Source of the DNA: Bacteroidales bacterium UBA4179
Lineage (GTDB): Bacteria; Bacteroidota; Bacteroidia; Bacteroidales; Dysgonomonadaceae
DNA: 42,581 bases
Direction of reading: 5' to 3'
Assembly (NCBI GenBank): GCA_002381125.1
Contig: DFUT01000028.1
Span: forward strand, 1 to 42,581
Shown: one piece after another, positions 40,477-42,581 of the stretch
Numbering within the stretch: the first letter of the stretch is position 1
How the letters are laid out: the number at the start of each line of letters is the position of its first letter
Program-made: the position numbers and the translations under genes
The notes under the pieces: generated by a model
The model's input: the letters and a program-made list of their open reading frames with translations, nothing else
Told to the model about the DNA's origin: nothing
Databases searched by the model: none

Positions 40477-42444
40477 TTATATCGTTACTCCTTTTTGAGG
40501 TTCTTTTTTATAGGCTTTTATTAATTTTAGTGCTCGAAGCAATTCCGAAACGCTCATGGCAAAGGAGAATCCCCCTCGTCCGATAAATGGAGGCGTAGAA
40601 TCGTACATTTCGGATATAGTGCCGATGCAGTTGTTTTGCATTTCACCTTCCATTGCCACCATAATTCTGTCGGCAAGCGATAAACCACTTTTATGAAACA
40701 CTTTCAAAGAGGCTTCGATATAAGGGCCGAATAGCCAAGGGAAAGCCATTCCATTAAAGTAGGCAAATGTTTTTTCTTCAATGCTGCCCGTGTAATGAGG
40801 TCTAAAATTACCGCTTTTGGGAGATAGTGTTCGAATGCCACAATTGCTAAGTAATTCTTTTGTGACATAATCGATAACCGATTTTTGCCGGTTGCGTTCC
40901 AGAGGTGAATAGTCGAGCGAAACGGCAAAAATCATATTGGGGCGAACATTTATATCTGAATAATCGTTGTCTACGTAATCATATAAATATCCTGCTTCGT
41001 TCACAAATGTGGAAACAAATGTGTGTCTCACAATTTCTGCTTTTCCCCGAAATAATGTCGTCAACTCCATCTCACCCGTAATTTCGGCTATTTCCTCGGC
41101 AAAACATAAAGCATTATACCAAAGAGCGTTGAATTCAACCAAATAACCCGATCGGGGAACCACCGGTTTGCCGTGCAGCATGGCATTCATCCAACTAACA
41201 GCAACGTCATGTCCGTTGGTAAAAACCAATTCGGTTTCTTTATTAACCTTTAAGTTGGGATGTTTGTTCGCTAAAATGTAGTTCATCACGAAGAAAAGGA
41301 AAGGCGGGTATTTTGCTTTAAATGCCTCTTTGTTTTCTTTCCAGTATTGTTGCAATGCCCAAATTGCCCAGAGAAGAACATCAGGATCATCAATTTGTTT
41401 AATAATATTTTTTAACGGTTTTTCCTCCATAAAATCCATTAAATGGGGAATGGCCGAATCCATTATTTTTTCGAAATCATCGACCCTATCTACTGCAAGC
41501 GTAGAACCCGGCAGTGAAATAAATAGATCCCGCGCACGTACCTTAAACCAGGGATAACCTGCCAATAAATACGTTTCCTCGTTTTTGGGGATATAACAAA
41601 ATTGGTGACTTGAATTTCTGAGACAATTATAAAAATTGGAACGCGGTGTGCGTTTTTTCAATTCATACTCAAATTCATCAAACAAGATAGAAGTATCTAC
41701 CACTATGTCGCTTGCCGATAAAATAATTTCTTCATCTTTTTCGATAGACATTTCGAAATAACCGGGAACGTAAAGATCCTCTTGATAGGAATCGCCGTTT
41801 TGTTGGTCTTGAATGTATTCGATTCCGCGGTACCAATCGGGATGATATATAAATTCGGGTTTTTTGTTGAATTGTATGAAAAGTTCGGGATAACCAGAGT
41901 ACATACATGTGCTTATGCCGTTTTCAACCTGTCGGTACGAGCGATCGACCTGATCGTTTTCTCTTGTTAATTGCGAAGCTTTTCGAAAGGCCAAAAACGG
42001 TTTAAATCGGATGATAGTGGGGGAATGTGCGTCGATCAGTTTATAACGGATCATCAACCTGTTTTCTCGCGATGAAAACATGGTTTCTTTGGAAAGAAGA
42101 ACGCCGCCCACCCTATAAATGGTTTTGGGGACGCCGTCACAATTGAATTCGCGAATGTATTGGTGTCCCTTTGGATAGAAAATATCTCCGCTGTATTTAT
42201 GAATTCCGAGATTGAATTCGGCTCCATGTTGAATTATGGTTTCATCGACAGAAGATAGGATTACATGATTTTCATCGTCGAGATAAGGAATGGGCATCAC
42301 AAGCAATCCTTGGTATTTACTGGTATTACATCCCGAAATGGATGTGTTTTGATAAGCCCCTTTCCTGTTTGTCCTTAGAACGCTTCGATATAACGAATAT
42401 TCCAGATTTATCATTAAACTTCTATCGAATTTAAGATAACTCAT
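40477..42444 (-). CDS. Glycogen debranching enzyme (amylo-alpha-1,6-glucosidase family)
   Basis: 655-residue protein of the prokaryotic glycogen-debranching type. The N-terminal beta domain (about 1-240; GCNTSKYQGLLV, SSVDETI) matches the bacterial/archaeal GDE_N domain. The C-terminal alpha/alpha-barrel (about 280-650) has AGYPWFKVRARDLFISLPG, whose RD is the expected acidic catalytic site, then GYLVEFNALWYNAL and FAVSLDYSPL. It should remove alpha-1,6-linked glucose stubs from glycogen. It is first in the operon; the glycosyltransferase gene follows after 3 nt. The ATG at 42444 gives N terminus MSYLKFDRSLM. Confidence 0.93.
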   Translation of the reverse strand: MSYLKFDRSLMINLEYSLYRSVLRTNRKGAYQNTSISGCNTSKYQGLLVMPIPYLDDENHVILSSVDETIIQHGAEFNLGIHKYSGDIFYPKGHQYIREFNCDGVPKTIYRVGGVLLSKETMFSSRENRLMIRYKLIDAHSPTIIRFKPFLAFRKASQLTRENDQVDRSYRQVENGISTCMYSGYPELFIQFNKKPEFIYHPDWYRGIEYIQDQQNGDSYQEDLYVPGYFEMSIEKDEEIILSASDIVVDTSILFDEFEYELKKRTPRSNFYNCLRNSSHQFCYIPKNEETYLLAGYPWFKVRARDLFISLPGSTLAVDRVDDFEKIMDSAIPHLMDFMEEKPLKNIIKQIDDPDVLLWAIWALQQYWKENKEAFKAKYPPFLFFVMNYILANKHPNLKVNKETELVFTNGHDVAVSWMNAMLHGKPVVPRSGYLVEFNALWYNALCFAEEIAEITGEMELTTLFRGKAEIVRHTFVSTFVNEAGYLYDYVDNDYSDINVRPNMIFAVSLDYSPLERNRQKSVIDYVTKELLSNCGIRTLSPKSGNFRPHYTGSIEEKTFAYFNGMAFPWLFGPYIEASLKVFHKSGLSLADRIMVAMEGEMQNNCIGTISEMYDSTPPFIGRGGFSFAMSVSELLRALKLIKAYKKEPQKGVTI

Positions 42445-42554
42445 TGCTACTAAATTTAAAAGAATAAATGTGTGCTTAAATCTTTTCGAAAGATAGAGAA
42501 TTTAATATTATTTACAAAAAAATTCAATTGTTTTTTATTTCGATAATTTGTGGA

Positions 42555-42576
42555 TATCTTTGGTTTGGCAAATTTA
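42555..42576. promoter_or_regulatory. Overlapping divergent -7 elements upstream of the glucan operon
   Basis: TAAATTTG on the minus strand (42569-42576) could drive the debranching gene, with a leader of about 120 nt. TATCTTTG on the plus strand (42555-42562) could drive a gene outside the window. The minus-strand -33 region is cut off by the window edge. Confidence 0.35.
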
Positions 42577-42581
42577 TATCA

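Overview
The window looks like a chromosomal segment from a Bacteroidota bacterium, most likely of the order Bacteroidales. Lineage-typical genes point there: a DUF4290 protein, a GldH lipoprotein, a long PSP1/RicT-like protein with a basic tail, and a debranching enzyme - glycosyltransferase - GH57 cluster. Many genes are preceded by the Bacteroidota promoter pattern (TTTG, about 19-20 bases, TAnnTTTG) rather than a strong Shine-Dalgarno sequence. The genus cannot be named from the sequence alone. I see no rRNA, tRNA, CRISPR array, prophage or intact insertion sequence, and every large gene appears intact.

Layout. 46-1068 (minus): a small envelope operon of a YtxH-like protein, a holin-superfamily-like membrane protein and an unknown protein. 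1177-2544 (minus): miaB. 2874-4367 (plus): an acetate/succinate-type CoA-transferase. 4375-8059 (minus): a membrane-anchored coiled-coil protein, an uncharacterised lipoprotein, an unusual GC-richer intergenic stretch and O-acetylhomoserine sulfhydrylase. 8131-9336 (minus): a ROK regulator, divergent from hppA, the membrane pyrophosphatase (9555-11765, plus). mdh (11864-12862, minus) is convergent with hppA. 13087-16886 (plus): a secreted type-B carboxylesterase, era and der. A 551-base gap with a second GC-rich island precedes a five-repeat DUF349 protein (17438-19576). 19706-27064 (plus): purH followed by the elongasome block mreB-mreC-mreD-mrdA-rodA. A small lipoprotein gene with its own promoter follows, then cdd on the minus strand.

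28163-37762 (plus) is a dense housekeeping run: a GH73/LysM hydrolase, a DUF4290 protein, rimM, an ABC ATPase without an ATG start, dxr, rseP, metF, holB, a ricT-like gene and gldH. A bidirectional terminator separates it from the minus-strand alpha-glucan operon (37850-42444) encoding debranching enzyme, GT4 glycosyltransferase and a GH57 protein.

Functionally the window combines cell elongation and envelope maintenance, ribosome and tRNA maturation (era, der, rimM, miaB), fermentative energy metabolism (CoA-transferase, malate dehydrogenase, ion-pumping pyrophosphatase), sulfur/one-carbon metabolism (sulfhydrylase, metF) and storage-glucan turnover. No clear-cut new defence or mobile system is visible. 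The observations I rate highest are the GH57 protein with Asn at the expected acid/base Asp, the two GC-rich intergenic islands sharing a purine-rich motif, the orphan ABC ATPase with a C-terminal extension and no ATG, and several conserved-looking proteins of unknown function.
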